Source: Deroplatys truncata | Lineage: Eukaryota > Arthropoda > Insecta > Mantodea > Mantidae | Direction of reading: 5' to 3' | Assembly: GCA_030765065.1 (NCBI GenBank) | Contig: CM060978.1 | Location: 222,475,498 to 222,539,497 of the forward strand | Length of the DNA stretch: 64,000 nt | Shown here: positions 45,625 through 58,061 of the stretch, in pieces | Position numbering within the stretch: position 1 is the first letter of the stretch | How the letters are laid out: each line of letters opens with the position of its first letter | Position numbers and translations under genes: made by a program | The notes under the pieces: model-generated | Told to the model about the DNA's origin: nothing | What the model saw: only the letters and a program-made list of their open reading frames with translations | Databases searched by the model: none

Positions 45625-46810
45625 AATAATTGAAACATAAGCAGTCACCAGAAAATTATATGGGAATAAACCTTGTTAGTTCGCTCCTGAAAGAACTACT
45701 AAAATAATTCATAGGAAATTAAATGAAATAATTTTAATAACTGATGAGCAACAACGTTTCCGTTCAGGACGTTCATGCAACGATGCGATCTTTATTATCA
45801 GGAAAATAGTGTGAAAAGCTTTAGAATATAAAAAACTGGCCACTTTACGCTTTATTGACTTGAAAAACGCACTTGATAATTTACAATTAAATATAGTTTT
45901 AAAATTTTAAAACAAAATAGTTTACAAATCGGGCTATTTTATTAATTAAAGACATTTATACTCAAAATTTTACAAAAATAAAAGTAAACAATCACGTGAA
46001 AACTGAAATACCATTAAAGAGGCGTACCACAAGCAGGTTTGCTAAGCCCACTATTATTAAACATTGTTATGGATAGAGTTATCAAAGAAGTAAACAAGAT
46101 TACTAATTGTGAAATGGACAGATAAAGATAATTTGTTATCCGGATGATATAGTATTGGTCTCAGATAGTGAGAGTAACTTTAAAAAGACTATTATACCAA
46201 CTTTTCTTAAGTTGTAGGAGTCTGGATATGGAAATTGCTATTAATAGAACCAAGTAATGACAATAAGTAAGGAGCCAATAAGATGCAAATTAGTAATTGA
46301 AATTAGTGTAGTACAACAAATACTGGCTTTTAAATATTTAGGGGTGGAAATAACCAGTACTGATATATTGCAAAACTTTCAATATTGCAGTACTTTCACA
46401 AGCAATAAAAGAAAATTAGGTATCTGGTTTGCTGATCGATTCCATATAGAAAAATAAATATCTAATATTTATACCGAACCTAAGGTAGGTGTCATTAGGC
46501 CAATATTAATATACTCATCCGAAACCAGAGCGGACAAAGACAAAGAAATTAAGGAAGTATTAGAAATGAAAACCCTAAAATAAACAATGGGAAGTAACGA
46601 AGCTTGATAGAAACGGGAACGAAGATATTAGAAACAAATGCAGAATAAATTATATTGTGGAATTGGCAGAGAAAAGAGTAGAAGAATGGAATAATCATAT
46701 TTCAGGAATGGCATCTGACAGAATTGTAAGGATATCTAGAGATAATATTCCAGAAGGGTGACCAGGAAGACCAAGGAAAAGATGGAGCGATTCATATTCT
46801 AGAAGAAACA
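45625..46810 (+). pseudogene. RTE-like LINE reverse transcriptase relic
   Basis: Motifs of a non-LTR reverse transcriptase appear in order with frame changes: RFRSGRSCNDAIFIIRKIV (about 45752), FIDLKNALDN (about 45855), the PQAGLLSPLLLNIVMDR motif (about 46028), and YPDDIVLVSDSE (about 46138), where the catalytic YADD box has Pro for Ala. Then come KEPIRCKLVIE and FKYLGVEITSTD (about 46267-46360). The C-terminal part includes EEWNNHISGM and DRIVRISRDN, and GRPRKRWSDS after a stop near 46760. The protein would have copied element RNA into the genome. No endonuclease domain is found upstream. The RTE assignment is from memory of this motif set. Confidence 0.7.
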
Positions 46811-46894
46811 GGCTAGTAGCCTAATTCAAAACTGTTAATCTAGGCAAAACTGTAGCGGTATCCTTTACCAGGAGAAGGGGGCCTGATTTAATCA

Positions 46895-46932
<38 letters not shown>

Positions 46933-46939
46933 CGAAGTA
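46811..46939. repeat. (CT)n microsatellite between two LINE relics
   Basis: About 17 CT units at 46897-46930 lie at the junction where the RTE-like relic ends and the next LINE begins. Confidence 0.95.
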
Positions 46940-48255
46940 GTGCCCTATTCAACACAAGTTAAATATCTTGGGCTTGTTTTAGACAAGAAATTAACTTGGA
47001 AACATCACATGGAATTATATATTACCAAAGCCTACAGAGTCTTTTGGACATGTAGAGGTATGTTTGGTAAGACATCGGGTCTGAAACTTAGTATAGTGTA
47101 TTGGATATACACTGTCATGGTGAGACCTATATTCTCGTATGCCGCACTGATGTGGTGGCCTAGAGTTAATTTAAAGGTGTGCAGAAAGGAACTCTGTAAA
47201 TTACAGAGGACCTTCTACATTTCAATTATGGGAGCTTTCAAAACTACTCCAACTGCGGCAATGGAGATGCTGATTGGGCTCACACCTCTCCACATATGGA
47301 TGAAGGCAGAAGCCATGATCGCGTATCACCGTATTTGTCGCCAAACCAAAGTGTCTAATACTGGACATATTAATCATCTGAAGCTTCCTCAGCGGGGTGA
47401 ATGGGAAAGACTGGTAAAACCTCATAATAACAAAGGTCCAATCTGGTATACTGATGGTTCTAGAACCAAATCAGGAACGGGGGTGGGCTTTACAGTAATG
47501 ACACCAAGATTTCTTATAGTCTTGGTACCTTAGCTACAGTTTTCCAGGCTGAGGTTTATGCAATCCTAGCCAGTGTCATGGAAAGCATTTAAAGGAGATA
47601 TAAGAATAGAAGTGTTCTTATCCTCTCAGACAGTCAAGCTGCTCTTAAAGCACTTGAATCACCATCAATAAAATCAAAGCTCATCTCAGAATGCCGGGAA
47701 TCCTTAATGACACTGGCTGAACACAATAAGGTTCAACTTATGTGGGTGCCAGGTCACACAGGTATACCACGCAATAAGAAAGCAGATGAAGCAGCCAAGA
47801 TTGGCAGTGAAATCCCATTTTTGGTCCGGAGCCTGTACTGCGGGTGTCTTACAGACCAGTAAAACAGGCTATTAAGTGCTGGCCTCAAGCAGAACTCAAG
47901 AACTACTGGAACTCCATTAAGGGTTGCAAACATTCCAAGTTGTTTATTACAGACCTGGATAACAGCCGGGCAAAGTACCTGCGGTCTTAGTAGTAGAAGG
48001 CTTGCATGGGCAACAGGATTCATTACAGGACACTGTGTCCTAAAGTTTAATCTATACAGAATGGGATTGTTTAACAACCCTATCTGTAGTCTAGAAGGAG
48101 ATGAGACTGTTACTCATCTGCTATGTGATTGCCCTGCTCTTGCGAATCAAAGAACAAGTATTTTTGGCAATCACTTTCCAAAGATAGATGAACTATCGAA
48201 AACCTCAGTTAGCAGTCTGGTTAAGTTCATAACGAGCAACAGACTACTTAACTGA
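46940..48255 (+). pseudogene. LINE ORF2 3' part with RNase H domain (I-type non-LTR retrotransposon)
   Basis: A 5'-truncated copy. The frame at 46940-47533 holds the end of the reverse transcriptase region (VKYLGLVLDKKLTW, LKLSIVYWIYTVMVRPIFSY, LQRTFYISIMGAFKTTPTAA) and enters an RNase H domain at WYTDGSRTKSGTGVGF. After a frameshift near 47500 the RNase H continues with FQAEVYAI, LILSDSQAALKAL and WVPGHTGIPRNKKADEAAK, giving the Asp-Glu-Asp-Asp set. After more shifts, the last frame (48061-48255) has a Cys/His motif in VTHLLCDCPAL and ends RLLN. An RNase H after the reverse transcriptase is typical of I-group LINEs, so that group is inferred. This copy cannot retrotranspose. Confidence 0.8.
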
Positions 48256-48614
48256 TGAAAGGGGGATTCGCAATAGATCTTTACGGTCGCATTGCTTGGG
48301 CATAAAACCCACCCCTTTTTCAAACTACAACTAGAACCTAATTCAAGAGAAGAAGATGAAGAGCTGAAAAAGAAGCAAGTAGTCCTACATGGTTAATGAT
48401 GAAGCAGTAGAGAGGTTTACTACTCCTAATGTAAACTGGGTTACCTATTCCTATACAGTGAACGGTAATTCGGGAACATCATGTATTCATTATTTACCTA
48501 TAAAAGGTAGAACATTTGCTGTGAGGGTTAATGAAACACGTGCTTCAAGAAGGTGATCTCTTCCAAAAGTATTGAAAGTTTAGGACTTTGCTTAAGCATT
48601 TGTAATGTTACTAA
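48256..48614. other. Probable 3' UTR of the LINE, then unassigned DNA
   Basis: The first 100 bp, ending in an AAGAAGATGAAGAGC-type purine tail near 48360, fit a LINE 3' end. The rest is unassigned. Confidence 0.45.
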
Positions 48615-48861
48615 GGGCCAGTTCTACAATGTCCCGATAAGCTTGCCTATAATTACTCTCGAAATAAACTTTTCTGGCCGTAAAGCAACGTTCTCGACCT
48701 AAATTCACACGCCTTCCTCTGAATAGCAATCTTATAAGATAATCTGTGATTATCACCATTGGGAATTCGTAAACTAGAGAATTGGTGTGCGAAGCAGAAA
48801 ACAACAAACTTAAAGAAACTTTTGTTTATCAGTGTTTTTTTTGTCGTCATTTTAGAATAAC

Positions 48862-49030
48862 ATGGAAGTGACGAAGCGAAGCAGGGCTCAAACCTTCATT
48901 CATGACAACTGCGAAAAGCTGTTAAACCTCATGGGAACATATAAGATTGCACGAGAATAAAAAGTATGAAATGGTAACCTGGAGGTGAAAAATGCTGGGA
49001 GACAATCGCGTTACAGTTCGCATAACCTTA
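48862..49030 (+). pseudogene. Myb/SANT-like DNA-binding protein relic of the Harbinger element
   Basis: From ATG at 48862 the frame reads MEVTKRSRAQTFIHDNCEKL and continues to a stop about 28 codons in. In the next frames ENKKYEMVTWR and WETIALQFA follow. Order and residues match the Myb/SANT-like second protein carried by Harbinger elements (tFtxeECekLlxLmxxyKxiiEnKKtdxvtwrxKnxaWexIaxxFN). At least one frameshift and one stop are present. The protein normally assists the transposase in DNA binding. Confidence 0.65.
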
Positions 49031-49556
49031 TGTCTGTATTGGTGATTGCTGTTTCATTTCTCGTTTTCTTATGCTCCTTCTATTAAGCCAAGATCGTGTT
49101 AATATTATTATGAAGAGAGAAAATTTGTGTATATAAAATTTGTGTTAATCTTAAGAACCACTCAACTTATTTTGATATACTTTCACTACGCAAAACATAA
49201 AACTTTGTGATGGGTATAGGCTATAAAACACCTTAAAATTTAAATTAAGAAATTACTAAAATATTGATAAGGGTTTGCAAAGCCTATGTATTAGAATAAG
49301 AACCCGTTGGAGTTATAAATAACAAGCTTGCGAAGACTGTCGGAGGAGAGGTTAAGGAAGTCAGACGTTCCGCTTGCGTGAATATCGGGATTTTTCATCC
49401 ATTATTAGAATAGCAGGTACAAAATTACAAAATGGGTAAAGAGGAGGATTAACCATAAAATCCTCTAACTGAGTATATAGTGATTTCATGAAGAACGCGG
49501 GAGGTCATTCAAATTTAAGCAGCTACTCATGAAACGTAGGTTAAGCCTTGGTTCAA

Positions 49557-50393
49557 TTTTTACTTTCTCTACTACGTATAGTAAGTAGGGGAAGTATGGC
49601 ATTCCACCCAAAAATTCGATACCGAGATTTTACCGGAAATACATGTTTTGAGGCCCCCTGAATCCAAAAAAAAAGCATTTTGGAAACATGTCCGTGTGTG
49701 TCTCTATGAGTGTGTGAACAGCATAACTCAGAAACGAACAGTCGGATAAACACCAAACTTCGTATTTAGGTTCAGTATCTTCCAGAGATGCGACACGAGG
49801 GTTTTCAAGAAAATTCCCCCACCCCAGATTATCCTTTACATGGAGCATTTTTCGAAAATTTTAATTTTCTCAAAAATGGCTCTAACGATTTTGATTAAAA
49901 TATCATATGTTTAAGATATTTTCATGGCAAATGCAATGTATATTTCGAATTTTCTGGGAATGTCTCCAAAAGTGTTCATTGTGAACGACTTTTGCATAAC
50001 TGGTAAACCATAAGAGATAGACAATATTTTACTCGACAAAAATGTAGATCGCGTTAAAATACACAATTTATGTCATATACATTTTTGTTGTTGAGTGAAC
50101 CATTTTCGATATATTGCTTGTTATTTCCTTAAATTTTCCAATACTTTTTCTCAAATGGGAATTCGTTATTCATTTTTTATGTACTGGACATGCAAAGAGA
50201 ATAGAATGCGCTACATAGCAACCAGCTCTTAAAAATTTGACTGTCTCTTAAAGCCTACCAATTCCCCTTGCATCTACAAGAAAATTAGCAATGAGATTAA
50301 CATCTCGATTAACATGAAGCATATGGAGAATAAGCGTTTGTAAAAATAGTTTGTACAAGAGTAGTGAAAGTCATGTGAGTGTAACACATCAGA
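49557..50393 (-). mobile_element. HER copy 18, full length, inside the Harbinger element
   Basis: 837 bp with T's at both borders, so insertion into a T tract. The hairpin end at the left is TTTTTACTTTCTCTACTACG and the 5' end is at 50375-50393. Short subfamily. Confidence 0.9.
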
Positions 50394-50718
50394 TTTTTGG
50401 AAATAATTTTGTCTCTCTGTTATGACCTTAGTCTTTCTTTCTTTATGTAGATACATTATTTCTTCGTCGTCGTTCGATAAGTACAATTCTGCCTAGAATG
50501 ACTAGTATTGCTAGTGATAAGAATTGTGTCAGTCCTGAACGGGAAACCTTGTTATTTGTCGAATAATGGATGTATTGGCTCCTCCAACTAACCGAAAACT
50601 TATCGACAAAGATATCTTCAGAGTATTGTTATCCAGAGATTGTATAACGCCAATGACTAAGAAATCCGGCACATAGCTTTTTCGGAAATTTATCGGCAGA
50701 TTGTAGAATCGGCCCTAA

Positions 50719-51550
50719 GTGTAAGCTATTCATTCTGACCATCATAACCAAATTTGTACTGAAATGAAGCTTAATGCAAATGTCCCGTCCCTGTACAATG
50801 ATCACTGTCAGTGTTTAAGGACAAATATGCGTTCTATGATGTTCTATGATTACACAATTAAGTTAGTTGCGACTGATTCCATTGTCTACAAACACAGGTT
50901 CAGTTGGTACGTTATCTAGTCAAAATATTCTTTAGAACTAAAAATATAAATACAATAGGTACACATTATTAACAAAGTAGGTAGTAATTAGCTGAAGTTT
51001 TGTTCTGCTGAACTATAAAACACTTATACGAACAACTGAAGATCTGCAATTGCTTTGGTTGTCTCTTGCATTTCACTAAACTCAATTAGTTCAGAACCAC
51101 TGCTATGTATTCTTCGTTATTAAACATCTTCCTATGACTACACGAATAGGTGTTACGAAGTGGCAGCTTTTTACTGTTAACATGTTGATGGAATGAACTG
51201 GAAACTTGAGGCATATGACTTTCTCGAAACTTCTAGAAACATAATGTTTAAGATTTAAAAACGTACGTATTGGCTGAAGCGGAAATGGACCCGGGGCCCC
51301 AGGAAACATTCCGCGGCGTTAAATCACAGTTCAAAAAGAGGTGGCTGCATTCAAGTATTGGTCATCCATGTTTTACTATCTCTAACCAAATCTTAATAAT
51401 AATGATGATGGGGGCCTTAAAAGTCGATATTCAGTAATCAGTTTAACGATATTACGGAAACTCACTCTGCAAATAAAGAGTGCTTATGAGGAAACGTCTG
51501 TAGGAATCTGTAATAAGCACTTACTGCTATTAAGCTGTTTTTTAAGCAAC
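50719..51550. other. No known gene; one minus-strand open frame
   Basis: The minus frame 51309-51103 (68 codons, starts MFPGAPGPFPLQPIRTFLNL) begins in a G+C-rich patch and has no recognised similarity. The rest is AT-rich. Confidence 0.3.
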
Positions 51551-52407
51551 TTTTTACTTTCTCTAATACGTATAGTAAGTAGGGGAAGTATTGTATTCCA
51601 CCCAAAAATTCGATACCGAGATTTCACCGGAAATATATGTTTTGAGACCTCCTGAATCCAAAAAAAGCATTTTTGGAAATATGTCCGTGTGTGTGTCTGT
51701 GTGTGTGTGTGTATGTGTCTGTGAACAGCATAACTCACAAACGAACAGTCGGATAAACACCAAACTTGGTATTTAGGTTCAGTATCATCCAGAGATGCGA
51801 CACGAAGGTTTTTAAGAAAATACCCCACCCCAGACTACCCTTTACATGGAACATTTTTCGAAAGGTTTAATTTTCTCAAAAATGGCTCTCACGATTTTGA
51901 TTAAAATATCATATGTTAAAGATGCTGTCATGAGAAATGAAATGTATATCTCGAATTTCCTGGGAGTGTCTCCAAAAGTATTCTTCATTATGAACGACTT
52001 TTGCATAACTGCTAAACCACAAGAGATAGACAAAGTTTTACTACACAAAAAATGTAGATCGCGTTAAAATACACAATTTATGTCATATACATTTTTTTTG
52101 TTGAGTGAACCGTTTTCAAAATATTGCTTGTTATTCCCTTAAATTTTCCAATAGTTATATATTTTCTCAAATTCGTTATTCCTTTTTTTTATGTCCTGGA
52201 CATGCAAAGAGAATGGAATGCGCCACATAGCAACCAGCACTTAAAATATTTGACTGTCGCTTAAAACCTACCATAATCACCTTGCATCTACAAGAAAATT
52301 AGCAATAAGATTAACATCTCGATTAACATGAAGCATATGGAGAGTAAGCGTTTGTAAAAATAGTTTGTACAAGAGTAGAGAAAGTCATGTGAGTGTAACA
52401 TATCAGA
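51551..52407 (-). mobile_element. HER copy 19, full length, short subfamily
   Basis: Both ends are present and T-tracts lie on both borders. TG tract 51686-51722. The hairpin stem has one change (CTCTAATACG). Confidence 0.9.
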
Positions 52408-52436
52408 TTTTTTTTGTTCCATTCATACCCCACCTT

Positions 52437-52716
52437 TAAGTACATTGGTCTTATCGGCGATCTTTTCTTTGGAACTTATTGCATATTAGCAATGATGTTA
52501 ACTGGTATTCTCTTATCTTTGGGTTTCTTGTACTTTTGGTTTATTAATTATTAGATCACACACACACATTCTCACTCTCATTCATACTTCCAGACTCTGA
52601 GGAGAGAAGGGAATAATCTTGGCTGGAGACAATTTTCCATCCCCTCAGCCGTGAATCGAACCCGGGATCTCTCGCACAGCAGGCAGGTGCTCCACCGACT
52701 GAGCTATGAGGCCAGC
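52437..52716 (-). mobile_element. SINE family D, best copy
   Basis: In reverse complement, a clear tRNA-like head: CATAGCTCAGTCGGTGGAGC (A box) and CCCGGGTTCGATTCACGG (B box). The body holds CCAAGATTATTCCCTTCTC, CTGGAAGTATGAATGAGAG and a TG tract, ending near 52437. About 280 bp. It defines the family seen at 30836 and 43195. Confidence 0.85.
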
Positions 52717-52788
52717 CCTAAGCAACCCTTAGGATGTCTATTATGTAACTGTTATAGACTCTTTGATTTAGATATACTGTATAAAAAT

Positions 52789-52860
52789 GTCATTTGTTAC
52801 ATTCAGATGGCTTCCTTTACTCACTATCGTTTCTTTTTATATACTATAAAAATGTTATTT
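52789..52860 (+). mobile_element. HER 5'-end fragment
   Basis: CATTTGTTACATTCAGATGG followed by CTTCCTTTACTCACTATCG matches the divergent 5' end seen in copy 8, then stops. Confidence 0.5.
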
Positions 52861-52923
52861 GTATAGACTAAAAAAACTGTGTTGTTTTATATAATTCAAC
52901 CTAATTAAGGAAAACCATTATAG

Positions 52924-53062
52924 TAATGTTGTAAAGGTAGAATCAAACTGAAAAATTTAATGCCATAGCCGGGATTTGAATTACGAATTTCGGCTTTCCG
53001 TGCCGTTGCTCTAACCAATTGAGCAGCCATTGCAACATGCCATTATGGCACTAAATTCAACT
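52924..53062 (-). mobile_element. SINE family C copy
   Basis: In reverse complement: tRNA head with CAATTGGTTAGAGCAACGG and GTAATTCAAATCCCGGCTA, then CATTAAATTTTTCAGTTTG and ATTCTACC as in the 18.6-kb copy. Confidence 0.75.
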
Positions 53063-53157
53063 GCCTCACACCACCTGACAACAGACCATGTAGATAGGAA
53101 ATAGATAACCAATGAAGGAGTTTATTTTATGAGAAGTATTTTAGTAGTTGTATTGTG

Positions 53158-53965
53158 GCCGGTGGCCTTTGCTCCAACTTTACTTTCAACTTTATATTAA
53201 TGTTTCTTTAATATTATATATTTAGGTTTGCCTCGGCTGCGTCAGTACTAATTTGTAGAAACATGTATCTCTAAACAAGGTGTGGTGCGGCTGAAGGCTT
53301 ACACAAATTATAATTTTTACTTCACTCCTTTTTATTAATCCTTGACACGATTAAATAACACTTCACTGACATATAGAGCTGTGAGATTATTTATTAATTA
53401 CTTGCACCTTTTAACACGTAAAGTTTATAATATTCTCGCCGTAATGAATTTTCGTGTCACACTGAATACGTATTAAACTTCTCGAGGATGCGTCTCGCGT
53501 CCAGTTAGAAACGCTGTCTACAAGCAACTGAACTGATTTCTAACGCCTGAATTTGAAAATTTCATCTATTTCAAGTCTCTGATTGGCTATTCCTAATCCA
53601 ATGGAATACTTTTATTTAACTTAAGCTTTTATCTGGTTGTTGATTGGCTATTTATAAAGTGTCTAAAAAATTACATTGTTGTTGCTTCAAGAATTACCAG
53701 TGGCATTATTAAACTTTCCAATTCATTATTGTCTCAAGGTTACCTCATTGTTACCAACTTTTGACCTATATTCTCGTAGCTCCTATATTATTAAATTACA
53801 TAATACATTCACATAACATTATTAAACATGTACATAATAATATAAGCATATTACAGTGACTGTTACATACACTTTATATGTTATTTACACACATTGCTTT
53901 AAGGCGGTCTGTTATATTTTATATTATATAATTAGACTGAAATCATTTAAGTGTTAAAAATACTG
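53158..53965 (-). mobile_element. Probable solo LTR, second copy
   Basis: Collinear with 21810-22625. The shared blocks include TTTGCCTCGGCTGCGTCA, ACTTCACTCCTTTTATTAAT, GTCTACAAGCAACTGA and GATTGGCTA. Read on the minus strand, AATAAA lies at about 53331-53326. No internal retrotransposon sequence adjoins this copy. Confidence 0.55.
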
Positions 53966-54526
53966 CCTCACCAGCCAGAGATGGAAAGGAACTGAGAATA
54001 CAAATGACTCGCGATCACTTAGTCAACTGCTGTACACGTTTGCATTTGACAGTTGTACACGCTTTAAATGGAGTAGCAGTATACCTTTCCTACATATTTA
54101 ACCGTTACTTTCAATAGCTTGGTTTTTTCTTTATATTATTGAGAACGGGCAATAACTCACGTGACACAGTTTAGGTATGAAGAAGAGTTAAGAAGCGTTT
54201 GAGATAATTATGTTAGAATAACGAGTGCCACTATAATATTCGGCGTATCTGAAGTATTGCCAAAAATGGTGAAAAGGCTATTGTTGGCGAACTGTTACAT
54301 GAAACAACAGGAGCAGGGCTGCTAGGGTCAGGGATATATACTATTGTCAACAAAGCCTCACCTACCTTCCTATTCATACATTTGTGCCGGTTGCACAAAT
54401 TTTAGAGTTGCCAAAACTCCATATAACCTATATTTCCAGAAGTTTATTGCAGTAGATACATCGAGTTATTGTAGCATAAAATGACTGTCCTGTTTTCCTC
54501 TAATACTCTTCAGTTTTCCCTTGAAC
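53966..54526. other. No gene recognised
   Basis: Single-copy DNA with no coding-like or repeated segment seen. Confidence 0.45.
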
Positions 54527-54787
54527 GTCCTCTGTGGACTAGTGGTACCATGCTAGTTCCCAAGGTCGCGGGTTCGAATCCGGCGGTGAGCGATGGATTT
54601 TTTCGGGCATAAAAATCCTTGGCAAGGCTTCCTTCGGAAGGGAAGTAAAGCCACTGGTCTTTTACGGCACGTAAAAGAACCTCAAGACTGATAAAGCAGC
54701 CTCTGAGCAAAATTATCCGTCTTTCACGCCCAATATAGCATGGGACGCTAAGGACCATAGCAGTTACACAGCGTCCATAAATAAAAC
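54527..54787 (+). mobile_element. SINE family A, full length
   Basis: The best-preserved copy. The head is CTCTGTGGACTAGTGGTACC with B box GCGGGTTCGAATCCGG, followed by the family body, and it ends CCATAAATAAAAC. About 261 bp. Confidence 0.9.
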
Positions 54788-54999
54788 TCAGTTTAAATTT
54801 ACAGGACTCGTCTTCTAGCCGCATGCAGAGAAAAATTCGCAGAGTAAATAGCACGTAACACTGAACTAAACTTCAGAACATTCTTACTTGTGGCGGTAAT
54901 GGCTTCTTTTTTATACCAGCACGAACCCTCGAAAAGGTTCGTAAAGAGGATGTCTGGAAGCTTCTACTACCGTTCCGATAAGAGTTCCAAAGTTTAGAG

Positions 55000-55041
<42 letters not shown>

Positions 55042-56709
55042 ACCAATCATACGCTTTCTGACACTGGAGAACATGATACGGTGAAGACTCCGCCTCAATG
55101 CATTTATGGCTAAGTTTTCTATTTTAGCGAAAATGGTAAGGACAGAAATTTTTCATCTTTTTAAGATATAAGATACACACATTTTAATAAATTATCTTTT
55201 TTATTTACGAAACGGTATGCCGGAAAGGAAAGTTGTAGAGCAATTTAACTTTTAACTAAGCACTGAACAATCGGCATTAGGCTCTACACATTCACAACTT
55301 TAACATCCTTTATAGTAATGTGAGAATAGGCTTAAATGTAAGGTAAAGGTCTAATACAATGTCACTGTTTGCTTAAACAAAGTTGCATTCCTCAGTCACC
55401 TTCTGTAGTGCCCAAACTTATTTACTTTGCCTGTTCAAGAAACAGGCTTCTAGTCATTGTTTAAGTAATGCTTTCTGTTGAATAAAATCGTCTTCATTTT
55501 CTCCTTTTAAAGTCAATATGTCCTTTATGATACAGCATTAATAACGGAAACATAGCAAATTGTATTTTCAAGTTTCAATAGTGCATTTAGTCGTGGTAGG
55601 GAGAACTTAACGGTGCTTGGCAAATAAAGATAATATTTACATATGCTAGGTAATCGATGTGGCAATCCAGCGTATTACCTACCAAAATAAACAAAAAATG
55701 TAAAAGCAACTGTTTTTAAGGCACAATTAAAAAGTTTTTGAATTACGAAGCTCCGGGAACTTTATTTACGACACACAGGTTATTTTGAGACGCAAAAAGC
55801 CATTTGTAGTCCGATTTCACGACCTCGGTCAAGTTTACGACCCTGTTCAGCATCTCGGCTACTGTTGCAAGGAGGATTGTGCCAAGTCTTTGTTTATGAC
55901 AGTATTTCTGCATCGTTTTTGCAGACATTCTAAAAGCTTAATTGGCTTTTCTAAACCAGTAAGGCCAGATTCCTACAAAGTACATTTTCAGAGCTGTGCA
56001 GGAGTAGTAGTAAACGCGAACAGGAAGAAATTACTTACCACTAATTAAGAGAAAAGTTATGTCTGCATACAATTTGCAAGGACGTGTAGAAATGTAGAGA
56101 TTGAGTCAGCTGTTGAGAAGTTTACGAGAGCAAATGTAAGATATAATTAATAAGATTATAAAACAAATGAGGACATTTTCATGCAATAAGTTAATCTCAA
56201 CCACCATTAGCACTCTTATCGGCTGTGTATGCATTAATTGGGACTATTAAGGTTAATAGCAATCACAATGCTAAGGAAGGTAATTCGATTCCTGTTTGTT
56301 TGATTCAGAATACCAAGTCAAAATTTTATGCCATGTTTCCTCCAGTCGAAAAGTTGTAAACGTTTTCTTTCAAGCTAGAACGGTGAATTACCGTGATTGC
56401 GAAGTAGAATTTAAATCGAGATGGTTATACAATCTTCACGTTCTTATTCTCTGTATTTCTCTAATCACATTCGTGTATACCGGTGAAGCAGAGCTTGGGA
56501 GGAACGTATGCGTTGGCCTTGCACTGACCAATCACCTTGAGTAAAGATAAGTGGCGAAATACAAACTCTGCATGTTCACAGCTCCATTACGGTGTTTGAG
56601 AGGAGTAGATGACATATTTGAATTTGACTTAGACACACTATTGTGCTCCAATTCTTAATGCTTCATATGCAAATTAATGTGTTCAGCATGAAGGTGTATC
56701 TCACACATG
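54788..56709. other. No known gene; (CT)n tract and unrecognised open frames
   Basis: A (CT)n microsatellite is at 55003-55040. The minus frame 55928-55743 (61 codons, includes TVAEMLNRVVNLTEVVKSDY) and the plus frames 55785-56048 and 56296-56544 have plausible composition but no similarity I recognise, and two of them overlap on opposite strands. They may be chance. Confidence 0.35.
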
Positions 56710-57438
56710 TTTACTTTCTCTACCACGTACCTAGTGGTAGAGAAGGTATTACAAAAATGAAAAACTCGATCAACACCAAACTTGGTATTTAAGTTCAGTA
56801 CAAATATTTTCAAGAAAATCTCCCTAGCACAAACTATACTTTACATGGAATATTTTTGGAAACTTTTGATTTTCTAAAAAAATGACTCTAACGACTTTGA
56901 TTAAGATACTACATGTTAAAGATATTTATATGAGAAATAAAATGTATATTTTGAATTTTCTGCGCATAACCTTTGAAGTCCTTTTCATTTGAAAGCAATT
57001 TTGTATAATCTTGTATAACTCGTAAACGTTAAGCGATAGACAAAACGTATTATACAAGAAATGTAGATTTCTTTAAAACATACAATTTATTTGAAATATT
57101 TTTTGTGACATCACCCATTTCCCAGTTATCCGTTATTAATAGTTAGAATTCTTCAATACTCAGCTATTCTTTTAAAGTCCTGTCAACATTCAGTTGTTTC
57201 TCGCGATTGCATGGAAACAGTATGGAATTTTAAGACCAGCGTATGCCCTCAGTTCTTAAACATTTCACTATCGCTACTCCCTTTGTATCTATAACGAAAT
57301 GTGTAATGTAGCTATTTCTGCAAAAGTTTATTTGGATTAAAATGAAATAGATATAAAAATAAGCTTTAATAAGACTAGTTTGTATATTCACTAATGAACG
57401 ACAGAGGGTAGAGAAAGTCATGTGAATGTGTAACATCA
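56710..57438 (-). mobile_element. HER copy 20, divergent with internal deletion
   Basis: The best hairpin of the set: CTTTCTCTACCAC / GTGGTAGAGAAGG with a 7-nt loop. The TG tract and neighbouring block are deleted (the sequence jumps from GGTATTAC to AAAACTCGATCAACACC). The 5' end is present at 57420-57438. Confidence 0.8.
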
Positions 57439-58011
57439 GCTTTGTTGTTTATCCAGCATGTAGCTTTCGTTATTATTTGCCCAAACTGATATTCGGACCT
57501 TACCAGATAGGCCAGTGGTCCCCAAATTTTCCAACTGGCAACCCCTTTGTAGGCTCTGTAGTTCCAATGCCCCCAAATATGTTTATCTCACAAACTCTTT
57601 TATTTGAGAACAACATAGAATGAAAGACAAAATTTCGAATTTAAGAAACATACAGAAAGTATTTTATAACACATGTGTAGGTAGAAAGTTGAAATGTTGT
57701 ATCAAAGTTAAAACCTCAATGACAAGGCCGGGGCTCACATGGATCTTAAGTTCTCTTACTGTGCTCTTACGTTACAATTAGAACGGCCAGATGCCCATAT
57801 GTGCATTAAATCCTGTGATTTGGTATAAGCATCGCGGCAAGCCTCCATGACGTCACAAGTACTATATATATCATACCACAAAGACGACGTGCAATGTTTT
57901 TCATTTCCGACTTTATAGTGACTTCTATTAAGGTTAATTAATAATTGTTTCTTTCATAGCAACTGATTTTTACAAATACTACAGGATGATTGGCTTAAGC
58001 AAGTACGTAAG

Positions 58012-58061
<50 letters not shown>

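Larger units (their letters stand above)
48615..50715 (+). mobile_element. PIF/Harbinger-like element containing a HER
   Basis: Left end GGGCCAGTTCTACAATGTCC and right end, in reverse complement, GGGCCGATTCTACAATCTGC match over about 26 bp with few differences. Both are flanked by TAA (48612-48614 and 50716-50718). GGGCC ends with a 3-bp TAA/TTA duplication are characteristic of PIF/Harbinger elements. Without the nested HER (49557-50393) the element is about 1.26 kb and has no transposase, but a Myb/SANT-like relic survives inside. Confidence 0.75.

Noticed and set aside
46897-46930. (CT)n tract as a promoter (GAGA-type) element
   Set aside because: It lies between two LINE relics and a similar tract occurs at 55003-55040; nothing links either to a transcription start.
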